Positions 42,496-52,071 of a DNA stretch of 64,000 nucleotides are shown here, in pieces; position 1 is the first letter of the stretch; the number at the start of each line of letters is the position of its first letter. Source of the stretch: Alkalihalobacterium alkalinitrilicum (GTDB lineage Bacteria > Bacillota > Bacilli > Bacillales > Bacillaceae_F). The stretch covers positions 527,809 to 591,808 of the forward strand of contig NZ_KV917368.1 of the NCBI RefSeq assembly GCF_002019605.1. The letters are read 5' to 3'. The position numbers and the translations under genes were made by a program. Under the pieces are notes generated by a model, which saw nothing but the letters and a program-made list of their open reading frames with translations, was not told the DNA's origin and searched no databases.

Positions 42496-42717
42496 ATTTT
42501 ATCCCGCAACAACTAGCTGTAATACCCCCACTTCAAGACTTCGAGGAATCAAAGAAGGATAAGTGGGGATAAACTGCCAGTACAAGCTTAATGAACACAG
42601 ACTAAATGCGCCACGTCCTGTGGCAACGTCTGTGTGACCGACAGACATCGTGTGGGCCTCAACTAACCATCAGTGGGGGAAGAGGAACCCCCTCACTGAT
42701 TGAAGTTTCACTTTATT
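42496..42717 (+). repeat. Dispersed structured repeat, copy 4 (long form)
   Basis: It has the same architecture as copy 3. The 5' module reads CCCCCACTTCAAGACTTCG, AATCAAAGAAGG and TAAGTGGGG; its CCCCCACTTCAA is identical over 12 nt to the right-end hairpin of IS element 2. The core has ACACAGAC/GTCTGTGT and a small insertion (GACAGA) near 42640. Confidence 0.85.
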
Positions 42718-42917
42718 ATGAAAAAAGTGTCATTGTATTAGGCGGTGTAAACAATAAAAAATCTGTATAAGAACAACTTTATTTTTCTAAAAAATGAAAA
42801 TGGAAGTGTCCAATATGGCATCCTCTTTTGGCGTAACAGTGTTTAGTTGATAAAAATCAACTCATTAAGGGGTAATCTTCCATCTAAGTATGTTAACGAA
42901 AACTGTTTTTTCTGTGC

Positions 42918-44090
42918 TCACGAAGTCTTTTTTAACTTCAATTGTTTCTTCTTTTCAAATACAGGGATGAGTCGAGAGGAGATCCATGCGACAATAGGAA
43001 TCGTTAAAATAATCGCAATACTCCCAGCAATTCCTTGAATAATCTCGATGCTTATAAGGTCCATGTTCATTAATTGATGGTAAGGTACATTTAAAGAATA
43101 AAGCACTAAGATTGAATTTAAAGATGTTCCTGTAAAGGCAAGGATCAACGTATTTGCACTCGTTCCCATCATATCTCGGCCCACATTCATTCCAGATTGA
43201 AACAGCATTTTATTAGTTATTTTGCGGTTGTTGGAATGAATTTCTTGAGCGGACGAGGCGATTGACATCGCAATATCCATGATCGCTCCTAAACTAGCAA
43301 TAAGTATTCCCGCAAATAGCAGCCCGCTAATTTGCATATTCGTTTCTCGCGCAACTAAGATTAACGTTTCTGCTTCGTAGGTGTTAAATCCTGTTACACG
43401 GGCAAAGTGTCCAGATAAAATAGAAATCACCCCAGCGATAATTACGCCAATCGTCGTCCCAACGATAGCTGATATTGTCTTTGCGCTCCATCCATTCAGT
43501 AGAAATAGCGTCACACAGGTGGCAAGGACTACAATTAATACGGATGAAAAGATCGGTGAATAGCCTTTATACAACATCGGTATAAATAAAAATATGATGA
43601 TCGCAACGGTAAAAATAATTCCCGCAATCGTTTTCAGTCCTTTTTGTCCGCCAACAATCCCCATAATGGTGATAAAAGCAAAAATTAAACCGTAAAGGAT
43701 AGGTGCTCGGTAATGATTATAAACTGAGACAATGTACAGCTGTGAGCTGGCGGTATCTACAGAGACGATAATACGAGAGCCCGGCTCAACATAAACATTA
43801 TACAGCGTACTGAGGTAATTTTTGATTGTATGGATTTCTCCTTTATATTCTCCTGTTAAAACTGCTACTTCAATTTCTTGCGATCCTAGATATAAGCCAC
43901 TAATCGTATCATCTTTAGTTATATCCTCACTAATAATATCGATGACCTTCGCTTTTTCAAAATGGACGTAAGCTGATCCACTTTGTTCATTAAAAATGAC
44001 TTTTTCTCCTGTATTAAACCAATACAATATGAGACCTAAAACGAGTAATGAACTTAATAATAAGAAATATTGTTTTACACATTTCAACAT
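42918..44090 (-). CDS. YibE/F-family membrane protein
   Basis: It has about 390 residues: an N-terminal membrane anchor (about 10-30), an extracytoplasmic beta-rich domain (about 40-130) and seven or so helices from about 135 on. ATLFLLNGWSAKTISAIVGTTIG, shown in part, and LGAIMDIAMSIASSAQEI near 270 are typical of YibE/F proteins. I choose the ATG at 44090 because AAAGGATAGG precedes it, not the longer frame from 44138. The function is unknown; a transport or channel role is inferred. No operon partner is seen. Confidence 0.85.
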   Translation of the reverse strand: MLKCVKQYFLLLSSLLVLGLILYWFNTGEKVIFNEQSGSAYVHFEKAKVIDIISEDITKDDTISGLYLGSQEIEVAVLTGEYKGEIHTIKNYLSTLYNVYVEPGSRIIVSVDTASSQLYIVSVYNHYRAPILYGLIFAFITIMGIVGGQKGLKTIAGIIFTVAIIIFLFIPMLYKGYSPIFSSVLIVVLATCVTLFLLNGWSAKTISAIVGTTIGVIIAGVISILSGHFARVTGFNTYEAETLILVARETNMQISGLLFAGILIASLGAIMDIAMSIASSAQEIHSNNRKITNKMLFQSGMNVGRDMMGTSANTLILAFTGTSLNSILVLYSLNVPYHQLMNMDLISIEIIQGIAGSIAIILTIPIVAWISSRLIPVFEKKKQLKLKKTS

Positions 44091-44559
44091 GCATCCTATC
44101 CTTTCCGAGTCTAGCACGATTATTAAGTTATTGTACAAGCAGACTGTTAAGGAGCACTAATTGTTGTGTAAATTTTTACTAAAGTTCCTGTAAATAAACG
44201 TTTTTGTCCTTTCAGGAGTATTGAACTAGCCTTTTCGTCTATAATGAATTCAAAAGGCTTAAAAGGTAAAGGGGTAAAAGTGAAAAAAGATATATTTTTT
44301 CTATAAGTCTACTAAAGTGATGCTAGTTATATTGTGATAGATTCGGGCTAGAAACCTTATCGTTAAGCTAGTTCTTCGTCGATTTGAAAATGTAAAATTT
44401 TTAATTTATTAATTTACACACTATTCATTAAATTTACATTCTTTCATACAAAATTTACTGAAACTCTATTATTTATCGAATGGAATTGCCGTAGTATTAC
44501 AGATGTGCATGTATTATACCGCGGTAATAGATGCCACAATATAAGAGGAGGGAAGTAAT
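44091..44559. other. AT-rich leader region of the phosphoesterase gene
   Basis: It contains no gene. The AT-rich stretch near 44390-44460 and TATACCGCGGTAATAG near 44515 could include promoter and operator elements. I cannot define them. Confidence 0.4.
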
Positions 44560-47500
44560 ATGATGCAAAATAAGAGTTCAGTCGCTTTCTTTTTATCTTT
44601 CATCATGATCTTTTCATTAATGTTTAGTAGTTTTGGTGTTGCTTTTGCTAATGAGATGGTAAGTGTGGATCAGGAACAAATGGAGAAACAAGATGTATTG
44701 ATTCAAAGTACAGATGTTGTAAATGCATCTACTTATTCTATTTCAGGTATTGCGATCAACCCTGGTAGAAATGAATCAGAGCTTTATTTTGCTTGGTACT
44801 CACCCCGAGGACCTACAGGAACCGTTGTTCAATTTGCGGAAAAATCGGACATGGTAGGAAATGAATTCCCAATTGAGCAAGCAACGACATTTGAAGGTAC
44901 AGCTACTAACGCTGTGACAGGTTTCTCTTCTAATAAAGTCGTTGTAACAGGCCTTGTGCCAAGGAACGAATATGTTTACCGACTAGGTGACGGAAATGAT
45001 GCGCATTGGAGTCCTGTATATGAATTCAAGACGCAAGCAACTGATGAATATAGTTTTTTAATGTATGGTGATCCACAAATCGGAGTAGGGGGTAATGTTA
45101 CTTCGAATGCACAAGGGTGGGTCAATACGGTTAATAATTCGTTAAACCAATTTCCAGATGTAAACTTTTTAGTTTCTGTTGGTGATCAAGTTGAAACCGC
45201 AACAAGTGAGGCGCATTATGATGGCTATTTCGCTCCAGAACAATTAAAAAACTTTGCTATGAGTACAGTTCAAGGAAATCATGATAATCAAATCAACTAT
45301 CAATATCACTTCAATACCCCGAATCATTCGCCAGAATATATTTCAACCAATGCAGGTGGTAATCACTACTATACGTATGGCAACACACTTTTTATGGTGT
45401 TAAATACGAATGCTCGAAGTGGTGCAGGTCATAAGGCATTTATGCAAGAAGCAATTGCTAACCATCCTGATGTTGAATGGAAAGTTGTCATTAACCACCA
45501 ATCTCTTTATAGTTCGGCTAATCATTCAACAAGTAGTACAACGGCAGATTTAAGAGCCAACCTTTTTCCTGTCTTCGATGAGCTTGAAATCGATGTTGTT
45601 TTAGCTGGGCATGACCATTCTTATACAAGATCTTATCATATGCTAGGAGATCAACCTCAACTTCAACAAACCGTGGATCCATATGGTAGAGTCGTAAATC
45701 CAACAGGAACATTGTATATTACGAACAACTCAGCTAGTGGAAGTAAATACTATAATTTAAGAGCTCCAGCTCCACATGAAGCTGTAGTTTCACAACCGAG
45801 AGTCCCAACGTTTTCACATGTAGAAGTCACAGATAATAGTTTTACGATTACTGCTTATATTACTGATACGATGGAGATTGTTGATACGTATACGATCGTA
45901 AAAGATCCTTCCATCGCACCACCAGAACTGTCTGAACTAATGCTTTCAACTGAAGAACAAACACTCGCTACAACGCCGTCTACTGTTGTGCCGAATGAAA
46001 TTACATTAAGCTTGCGAGGCGTAAGCGAGAACGGCTTCAACGTACCTGTTTCTTCAGAAAGCTTACAATACAAGACGAGTCCAGAAGACGTCCTAAACAT
46101 TAACTCTGATGGCTTAGTTACGATCGCAAATCGAGCTTATAATGGACAAGTAGAAGTTTGGGCTGAAGTGACACAAGATGGACAGGCTGTTACGAGTAAC
46201 AAAGTCATTTTAAAAGTACAGCATATTAAGGATACTATTCTATTAAAACGTGGTAGTGAATGGAAATATCTTGATAACGGTTCAGATCAAGGCATCGCTT
46301 GGAGAACTGCAGATTTTGGAGATAGTGCTTGGTCTACTGGGGCGGCCCCTCTAGGATACCCAATTAGTGAATCTCGTCCGACGTTTGGAAGTGTAAACAC
46401 ACTTATTGATTTCGGACCCAATTCCAGTAGTAAATACGCGACCTATTATTTTAGAACTGAATTTACTATTGATGATTTATCGAAAATTGGCGATCGTGGA
46501 ATGGTGGGGTTTGGCATTGATGATGGTGTCGTTCTTTACTTAAATGGTCAAGAAATTGGTCGATTTAATCATCCAGAAGGTGAAGTACCTTACAATAAGT
46601 ACTTACAAGATTTCAGCGGTTTTGGAGTCGCTAATGAAAATCAGTTTGAAACTTTTGTGTTAGATGAGACGCATATGGCTTATTTAGTAGAAGGTGTGAA
46701 CATATTAGCTGCTGAAGTTAGACAAGATCGACCAAACAGCTCCGATATTTATTGGGATATGGAGTTTACTGCGGCACAAACATTTACCCCAGACATGTCT
46801 GAATTAGCTAACTTAGAGGTCGAAGGTGGAGAGTTAACGAGCGCATTTCAACACAATAGCTATGAATATTTTGTGAAAAGAAGTAAAGAAGAGCCGTTAA
46901 AACTCATTCCAACGGTATTTACTGAAGACACAACGATTACAGTAAACGGGGAAGTTGTCGCCAATCGCAAACCATCCAATGAAATTCCTTTGAATAATGG
47001 CAAGGCGGTTATTAAAGTAGCAGATTCTAACGGAAATGAAACGACTTACACCTTAACAATTTTTACAGAAGAGGCATTTGTAGCAAAAGGAAGTGAATGG
47101 AAGTATTTGGATGACGGTTCAAATCAATATACGTCGCTTGATCAAATGACTGACTGGAGACATCCTGATTATGACGATCGTCAATGGAAGTCAGGTCCAG
47201 CCTTACTTGGTTACGGTGGATATAATGGGGAAAAGACAACTGTCGGATTCGGCCCTAGCTCTAGTAATAAATACCCTACAACATATTTTAGAAAGACAAT
47301 TGAAATCGAAAATCCTGACGCGGTGTTTGATTTAAACTTAAGCATTTTGAGGGATGATGGGGCTGTTGTTTATTTAAATGGGGTCGAAGTATTTAGAAAT
47401 AATATGCCTGAGGGTGAAATTGGTTACTTAACATTAGCAGCTAGCACAATAGGAAAAGATTATAACTACTATTCAACGGAAGTAGTTCCTACTCTTTTAA

Positions 47501-48318
47501 GAAAAGGTGAAAATGTACTGGCGGTTTCAATTCACCAAGATCGAAGAAGTAGTTCAGACATTGTATTTGATCTGGAAATGGTGGGGAAAACTTCAGCGAA
47601 ACAGCAACCGATTGAGGCTGTAAATCTAGAAATAGTAACAGCACCAAACTTAGTGACGTATATTGAAGGTGAAGACTTAGAGGTAGATGGTGCTGTCGTG
47701 AGAGTAACGTTTAGTGACGGAAGCACGAAAGATGTGGAAGTAACAGCTGAAATGGTTAGTGGATATGACAAATCAACTTTAGGCACTCAAACGATAACAG
47801 TCTCAGTAGAAGGCGTTGCTACTGAATTTCAGGTGACAGTTATTGCCAAACAGGTTACTAGTATAGCCTTTATTTCAGATCCAAAAATCTTCGTTTATGA
47901 AAAAGGCGCAGAAGAACTATCAATTGAAGGAGTGACTATACTAGCAACGTACAATGATGGTACAGAAGAGACGGTAGCTATCACTCAAGAAATGATTAGT
48001 GGTTTTGACAGCAGTGCACTGGGCGAGCAAGAGATAACTATAACCTATGAAAACGATGTGTTAACATTCGTCATCCTCATTGTAGAAAACATTAAGGAAA
48101 GTCCTGCTGCACCAGCAGTTGCTACTAGTATTTTAAAAGAAAACAACTTACCTAATGTGATAGGCACTGGAAAATCACGCGTTAATATCGTATCAGAAGT
48201 GGCGCAACAAATGGGAAAAGGTGCAGATTTTAACGGTATCAGCAAAGAGGATAGATGGAACTATTATCTAGAAGTAAAGAAATACCTAAAGGACACTTAT
48301 GATTTAAACTTAAAGTAA
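44560..48318 (+). CDS. Large secreted multidomain metallophosphoesterase
   Basis: It has 1252 residues: a signal peptide (1-30, ending FGVAFA) and a purple-acid-phosphatase-type Fn3 domain (about 55-160). The metallophosphoesterase domain spans about 165-390, with Asp171 (MYGDPQIG), Asp209 (VGDQ), Asn240-His241 (GNHD), His313 and Gly-His351-Asp-His353. The first metal motif has Gln173 where DxH is usual. An Ig-like domain (about 455-550), two related jelly-roll domains each opening GSEWKYLD (about 565-750 and 850-1025), a cadherin-like sandwich between them (about 755-840) and two Big_3-type Ig repeats (about 1030-1175) follow. No LPXTG is seen, so it is probably secreted. A terminator follows. 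Confidence 0.85.
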   Translation: MMQNKSSVAFFLSFIMIFSLMFSSFGVAFANEMVSVDQEQMEKQDVLIQSTDVVNASTYSISGIAINPGRNESELYFAWYSPRGPTGTVVQFAEKSDMVGNEFPIEQATTFEGTATNAVTGFSSNKVVVTGLVPRNEYVYRLGDGNDAHWSPVYEFKTQATDEYSFLMYGDPQIGVGGNVTSNAQGWVNTVNNSLNQFPDVNFLVSVGDQVETATSEAHYDGYFAPEQLKNFAMSTVQGNHDNQINYQYHFNTPNHSPEYISTNAGGNHYYTYGNTLFMVLNTNARSGAGHKAFMQEAIANHPDVEWKVVINHQSLYSSANHSTSSTTADLRANLFPVFDELEIDVVLAGHDHSYTRSYHMLGDQPQLQQTVDPYGRVVNPTGTLYITNNSASGSKYYNLRAPAPHEAVVSQPRVPTFSHVEVTDNSFTITAYITDTMEIVDTYTIVKDPSIAPPELSELMLSTEEQTLATTPSTVVPNEITLSLRGVSENGFNVPVSSESLQYKTSPEDVLNINSDGLVTIANRAYNGQVEVWAEVTQDGQAVTSNKVILKVQHIKDTILLKRGSEWKYLDNGSDQGIAWRTADFGDSAWSTGAAPLGYPISESRPTFGSVNTLIDFGPNSSSKYATYYFRTEFTIDDLSKIGDRGMVGFGIDDGVVLYLNGQEIGRFNHPEGEVPYNKYLQDFSGFGVANENQFETFVLDETHMAYLVEGVNILAAEVRQDRPNSSDIYWDMEFTAAQTFTPDMSELANLEVEGGELTSAFQHNSYEYFVKRSKEEPLKLIPTVFTEDTTITVNGEVVANRKPSNEIPLNNGKAVIKVADSNGNETTYTLTIFTEEAFVAKGSEWKYLDDGSNQYTSLDQMTDWRHPDYDDRQWKSGPALLGYGGYNGEKTTVGFGPSSSNKYPTTYFRKTIEIENPDAVFDLNLSILRDDGAVVYLNGVEVFRNNMPEGEIGYLTLAASTIGKDYNYYSTEVVPTLLRKGENVLAVSIHQDRRSSSDIVFDLEMVGKTSAKQQPIEAVNLEIVTAPNLVTYIEGEDLEVDGAVVRVTFSDGSTKDVEVTAEMVSGYDKSTLGTQTITVSVEGVATEFQVTVIAKQVTSIAFISDPKIFVYEKGAEELSIEGVTILATYNDGTEETVAITQEMISGFDSSALGEQEITITYENDVLTFVILIVENIKESPAAPAVATSILKENNLPNVIGTGKSRVNIVSEVAQQMGKGADFNGISKEDRWNYYLEVKKYLKDTYDLNLK

Positions 48319-48346
48319 CAGTAGAAATAACATGTAATTAACTAAC

Positions 48347-48381
48347 AAAACGCTCAGAGATGAATGCTCTGAGCGTTTTAT
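48347..48381. terminator. Terminator after the phosphoesterase gene
   Basis: AAAACGCTCAGAG and CTCTGAGCGTTTT form a perfect 13-bp stem. Confidence 0.92.
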
Positions 48382-48425
48382 TAATGCGTCTATTCAATTG
48401 AAGTATCCGTAAGCTTACTAAAGAT

Positions 48426-48992
48426 TTATTGCTTCTCTTTTTCTTGTAACCATTCTTTGTATTCAGGTAGAGTGTATTCGTCAGTTTTTACAACCGTCCA
48501 TTGACTATCAATCTGTTTTAAGAATATTTTTAATAAATATTCACCGCCCGATTCTTCAAAATCATTTCTTAAATAACCAATGCTTCCGTGAACAAAAACA
48601 ATTACTTCATCCTCATTGATTGATTTCACTTTGATTCGATCGTAACTTTCAATATTGTAATTAGCATCTAGCAAATCAAATCCTTCATTTAAGGGTTTCA
48701 GTTCATACTTCTCTATATTGACTCCTTGCTCAAGGTCTATATTATGTTTTAACTCTGGATACTTTTGCCATAGAATTTGAATATCATTATTTATTACAGC
48801 TTGAGTTCTATGATACATATATTCTCTAATAGGCTTAATATAATCTACCCAGTTTGATGGTTCTGGTTCGACAAAACCTCGTATTATCTCCTTTTGTGTA
48901 TTAAAATCATCTGATGAAGTTGAGTTATGGTGACATCCTAATAAAGATAATAAAAAAACAACTATTATACTTCCTAAAAGAAAATTCTTCAT
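48426..48992 (-). CDS. Lipoprotein of unknown function
   Basis: It has 188 residues, starting MKNFLLGSIIVVFLLSLLGC; the lipobox Cys is near 20. The mature part (about 60-180) has strand/helix character like the NTF2-like or YjcZ-type domains of Bacillus lipoproteins. I choose ATG at 48992 with AAGGGG 8 nt upstream. No known family recognised. Confidence 0.7.
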   Translation of the reverse strand: MKNFLLGSIIVVFLLSLLGCHHNSTSSDDFNTQKEIIRGFVEPEPSNWVDYIKPIREYMYHRTQAVINNDIQILWQKYPELKHNIDLEQGVNIEKYELKPLNEGFDLLDANYNIESYDRIKVKSINEDEVIVFVHGSIGYLRNDFEESGGEYLLKIFLKQIDSQWTVVKTDEYTLPEYKEWLQEKEKQ

Positions 48993-49133
48993 AGTCAATA
49001 CCCCTTATTATGTATGACAAATATTTTTTTGAAATTTTGTATTAAGACTAACTTTCATGACATTTCGTTACTATATCGGTTTGCAAACGTGTATTTAAAT
49101 CTCTTAATCAATCACCTTCGTAACATGGATGTC

Positions 49134-49511
49134 TTATTTTTTTCTGAAAAACATTAAATCAGAAAAAGTTAACCCAATAGATAAACCGAAAGGAGTAGCA
49201 AAATTCCAAATAGTCAATTCTGATGGTTTGAAAAAATAATAATAAAGAAAGTATACAACGCTTAAAATTGTGAACAAAATAATAAACTTAAACACTCTTT
49301 TTCTAATTTGAATCCAAGTCAAATTTCTAATATTTATAAGGGCTTGAACAATTAAATGCAAACTATATAAAAGAAGAAAGATTGCGTATCCAATAATAAA
49401 TTTAGTAGCAAGTGGTGAATGAATATCTTTATAGATTATAAATATCGTGATTATCGTTCCTGCTAAAAATACAATAAATAAAATTAGGTTTAAGTAAATT
49501 CCCTTCTTCAT
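49134..49511 (-). CDS. Small multipass membrane protein
   Basis: It has 125 residues and four hydrophobic helices (about 6-27, 36-60, 73-93, 102-120). AAGGATGGGAAG precedes the ATG. No family recognised. It lies 140 bp upstream of the lipoprotein gene on the same strand and may be co-transcribed with it. Confidence 0.55.
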   Translation of the reverse strand: MKKGIYLNLILFIVFLAGTIITIFIIYKDIHSPLATKFIIGYAIFLLLYSLHLIVQALINIRNLTWIQIRKRVFKFIILFTILSVVYFLYYYFFKPSELTIWNFATPFGLSIGLTFSDLMFFRKK

Positions 49512-49838
49512 CTTCCCATCCTTACATCAACTCTTTTTGTGTAACAAGCCAAGTTTCGTTACCTTGTTAGTTGCTAGTATAAGAACATCACTTCACAAAC
49601 TTCTTCTTCATTTTAACATATAATTACAATTCACCTTATCTTTTGAAAAATAGTATTTCAAAAGATTTAGGATGTTATTTACGCGCGTCAACAATAACGA
49701 GTCTCGTTCAATTCACTTGAAAAGTAGTTGCTTTAATAGAGATTTCAGTTTAAATTAAAATAAAAACGATACTGGAGTTTTTTTCCTATATTCGGTTTGG
49801 TTAAAATAAAAATTCATCGAGCATAAAAGGGGAGTAAC
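49512..49838. other. Divergent intergenic region
   Basis: It is AT-rich, with no gene and no strong hairpin. It presumably holds the promoters of the membrane protein and the kinase gene. Confidence 0.4.
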
Positions 49839-51635
49839 ATGGGGAAAAGAATATTGTTGATGATCTTCATCATGTTGCTTCTTCCATTTTATACGGTGAC
49901 GGCAAGCAACATATCTAATTATTTACCTAGTAATATCTCTATCTATGATGGAGAAGGGACGATTGAACAAATCAGTAAAGAAGTGAATTGGAAGCCTTTA
50001 CGTACAAATCACCCCAACACTGATAACTTCATATGGTTAAAAGTTGACGCTCCGACAGATAGCCATAAAGATCCGTACTTATATTTGAATACCGCACCGG
50101 CATTTTTTGAAGTTTATCAAAATCAAAATCTTATTTATTCGTATGGTGAAAAAGAATCTGATCCAAGAATTCAAAATTACCGACGGTGGGATCTAATCTC
50201 AATTGATGAGAATGAACCCGTGTTTATACAACTAAAGGGGAATTTTCCAGAAACCGTATCAATTGGTGCAAAGCATCAGTTTTTAGAACAAATGCTTTAT
50301 GCGGATCTTATCCGGATTATTGGAAATATCGGGCTCATAGTAATGGCATTCTTTTCAATGATTTTTTATTTGTTTAATAGAAAACAAACGCTACCCCTTA
50401 TTTTTGCAGGTTTTGCCTTATCCTTAGCGATTGGTGGATTGTTAAGGTTAGAAACTAAACAAATTCTGTTGGATGAGGCACTTCTATTTTTTTATCTAAA
50501 TGCATTCATATCTATGATTGGCCCGATTTTTTTCTTTTTGTTTTTTTCAAAATTATTGGATATACGGTACAAAAAACTGGTAGCTTGGTCGTGGAAGCTT
50601 TATGGAGCCTTCTGTTTGTTCGCTCTTTTTGTTCTAACTTTATGGCCACAATTTCTTGTTGCGGTTATGGTCGGATTGAATGTTCTCCTAATGGTTAGTA
50701 TGCTTTCAATCTCAATATTCATGGTTTTGTCTTATGTGAAGACAAAAAGGAAAGTGCTTTTATATTCCATTCTGGGTGTCACTGGCTTTATCATGATATA
50801 TATCATCGGCCTTATTGGACAAATAGCCGAACTCAGAATTGAGGTTGGACTAATTGCAAACTATGTATTAGTAACAGCTTGTATTAGTATTTTTATCAGT
50901 CAATATGTAGAGCTTAACCGAAAGATCCAAAGATACTCAGAGGAACTAGAAATTAAAGTTGAGGAAAGAACGAATGAATTAAAGGAAACTCACCATCAGT
51001 TTGTAAAATCAATCCAAGAAAGTGCCACAGCGATGGCGGAAATTGCAGCGTTAGAGGAGCGGAACCGAATCACCCAAGAAATACATGATAATGTCGGTCA
51101 TACACTTACAGCAACGATTTTACAAATTGAAGCAAGCAAACGCTTAATGGATAAAGATCTAATGTTAGCGAAAGACAAAATGGATCTCGCTCAAACCCTT
51201 GTTCGTAAAGGCATTGATGATATTCGCAGTTCAGTACGAATGCTAAAGGCTAATGATTGGAGCTTTGATTTAAAAACATCGTTACAAGAACTGATCCAAG
51301 AAACGTGTAAATATACAGACGTCCACATTGATACGGAGTTGTCAGCCATTCCCAACCTGACGCATCAACAAAAAAGTACGCTTGTTTTAGCATTAAAAGA
51401 AGGATTGACGAATGGCATAAAACATGGAAAGTGTAAGAGGTTTCATTTTAGGTTAAGTGTTGAAAAGGATAAGGTTAGATTTCTCCTTAAAAATGATGGA
51501 CAACCGTTGGAGTTGCAGAAATATGGTTTTGGACTTTCGGCGATGAATGAGCGAATTCAACAATTAGGTGGAACTCTACACCTCTATCCTGAAAAAGAGT
51601 GGGGTTGTGTGTTACAAATATCCATCCCGATATAA
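49839..51635 (+). CDS. Sensor histidine kinase, 7TM type, NarL-class, orphan
   Basis: It has 598 residues: a signal peptide (1-22), an extracytoplasmic 7TMR-DISM-like domain (about 25-150), seven helices (about 155-355), a coiled-coil linker (EELEIKVEERTNELKET), a HisKA_3 dimerisation domain with His416 in NRITQEIHDNVGHTLTA, and a HATPase_c domain. Conserved motifs are KEGLTNGIKHGKC (N box) and NDGQPLELQKYGFGLSAMNERI (G box). AAAAGGGGAG precedes the ATG. No response regulator gene lies on either side; a NarL-family partner would be expected. Confidence 0.85.
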   Translation: MGKRILLMIFIMLLLPFYTVTASNISNYLPSNISIYDGEGTIEQISKEVNWKPLRTNHPNTDNFIWLKVDAPTDSHKDPYLYLNTAPAFFEVYQNQNLIYSYGEKESDPRIQNYRRWDLISIDENEPVFIQLKGNFPETVSIGAKHQFLEQMLYADLIRIIGNIGLIVMAFFSMIFYLFNRKQTLPLIFAGFALSLAIGGLLRLETKQILLDEALLFFYLNAFISMIGPIFFFLFFSKLLDIRYKKLVAWSWKLYGAFCLFALFVLTLWPQFLVAVMVGLNVLLMVSMLSISIFMVLSYVKTKRKVLLYSILGVTGFIMIYIIGLIGQIAELRIEVGLIANYVLVTACISIFISQYVELNRKIQRYSEELEIKVEERTNELKETHHQFVKSIQESATAMAEIAALEERNRITQEIHDNVGHTLTATILQIEASKRLMDKDLMLAKDKMDLAQTLVRKGIDDIRSSVRMLKANDWSFDLKTSLQELIQETCKYTDVHIDTELSAIPNLTHQQKSTLVLALKEGLTNGIKHGKCKRFHFRLSVEKDKVRFLLKNDGQPLELQKYGFGLSAMNERIQQLGGTLHLYPEKEWGCVLQISIPI

Positions 51636-51835
51636 ATGATAAGTAATTTTATGAGCTTAATAGAGTATGGAGAAATAGTAAAAAAAGCTGTCATTTTCGA
51701 TGGTCGCTTAATTTTTTCAATAATGTCGTTGAACCACGTCTTTTTAAGGAACTGAAGTAATTCAAGGCGAAAAAAAATTCTGCAATTCTAGTAAGTTGTC
51801 AGTGGATCAGGTATATACGGTATGGGCTCAATAAA

Positions 51836-51903
51836 CAATAAATATGGTTCTTCAATAATCAGGCTCTAACCTTATAGAGTTAGCTCCTATATTCTCATTA
51901 CCT
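51836..51903. repeat. Short hairpin repeat, copy A
   Basis: AAATATGGTTCTTCAATAAT, GGCTCTAACCTTATAGAGTT and AGCTCCTATATTCTCATTAC match copy B at 53780-53842. The CTAAC/GTTAG stem pairs. Confidence 0.6.
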
Positions 51904-51930
51904 TAAGGCCGATAAGTGGTGGGTAGTTCA
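51904..51930 (+). mobile_element. Orphan IS605-type right-end fragment
   Basis: TAAGTGGTGGGTAGTTCA is identical to the terminal 18 nt of IS element 2 at 38160-38178. No transposase or TnpB lies beside it. The oxidoreductase remnant begins right at its end, so it marks an old insertion or excision scar. Confidence 0.6.
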
Positions 51931-52071
51931 AGTGAAAAAACGCTGGCTTCCAACACTCGAGAAACGCGAGCAATGATTGATGCAGCTATCCAGAATAATG
52001 TATTATTAATGGAGGCGATGAAATCAACGCTTCACCCTAATTTCAAGAGGAAGAAGAAAACCTTGACATAA
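51931..52071 (+). pseudogene. Gfo/Idh/MocA-type oxidoreductase fragment
   Basis: The frame SEKTLASNTRETRAMIDA, then AIQNNVLLMEAMKSTLHPNF, matches the region after the EKP/LA motif of Gfo/Idh/MocA dehydrogenases. There is no Rossmann start and the frame stops after 46 codons. It abuts the IS605 right-end scar. Confidence 0.6.

Noticed and set aside
42847-43038. 63-codon frame overlapping the YibE/F gene end
   Set aside because: It is the antisense shadow of the YibE/F C-terminus.
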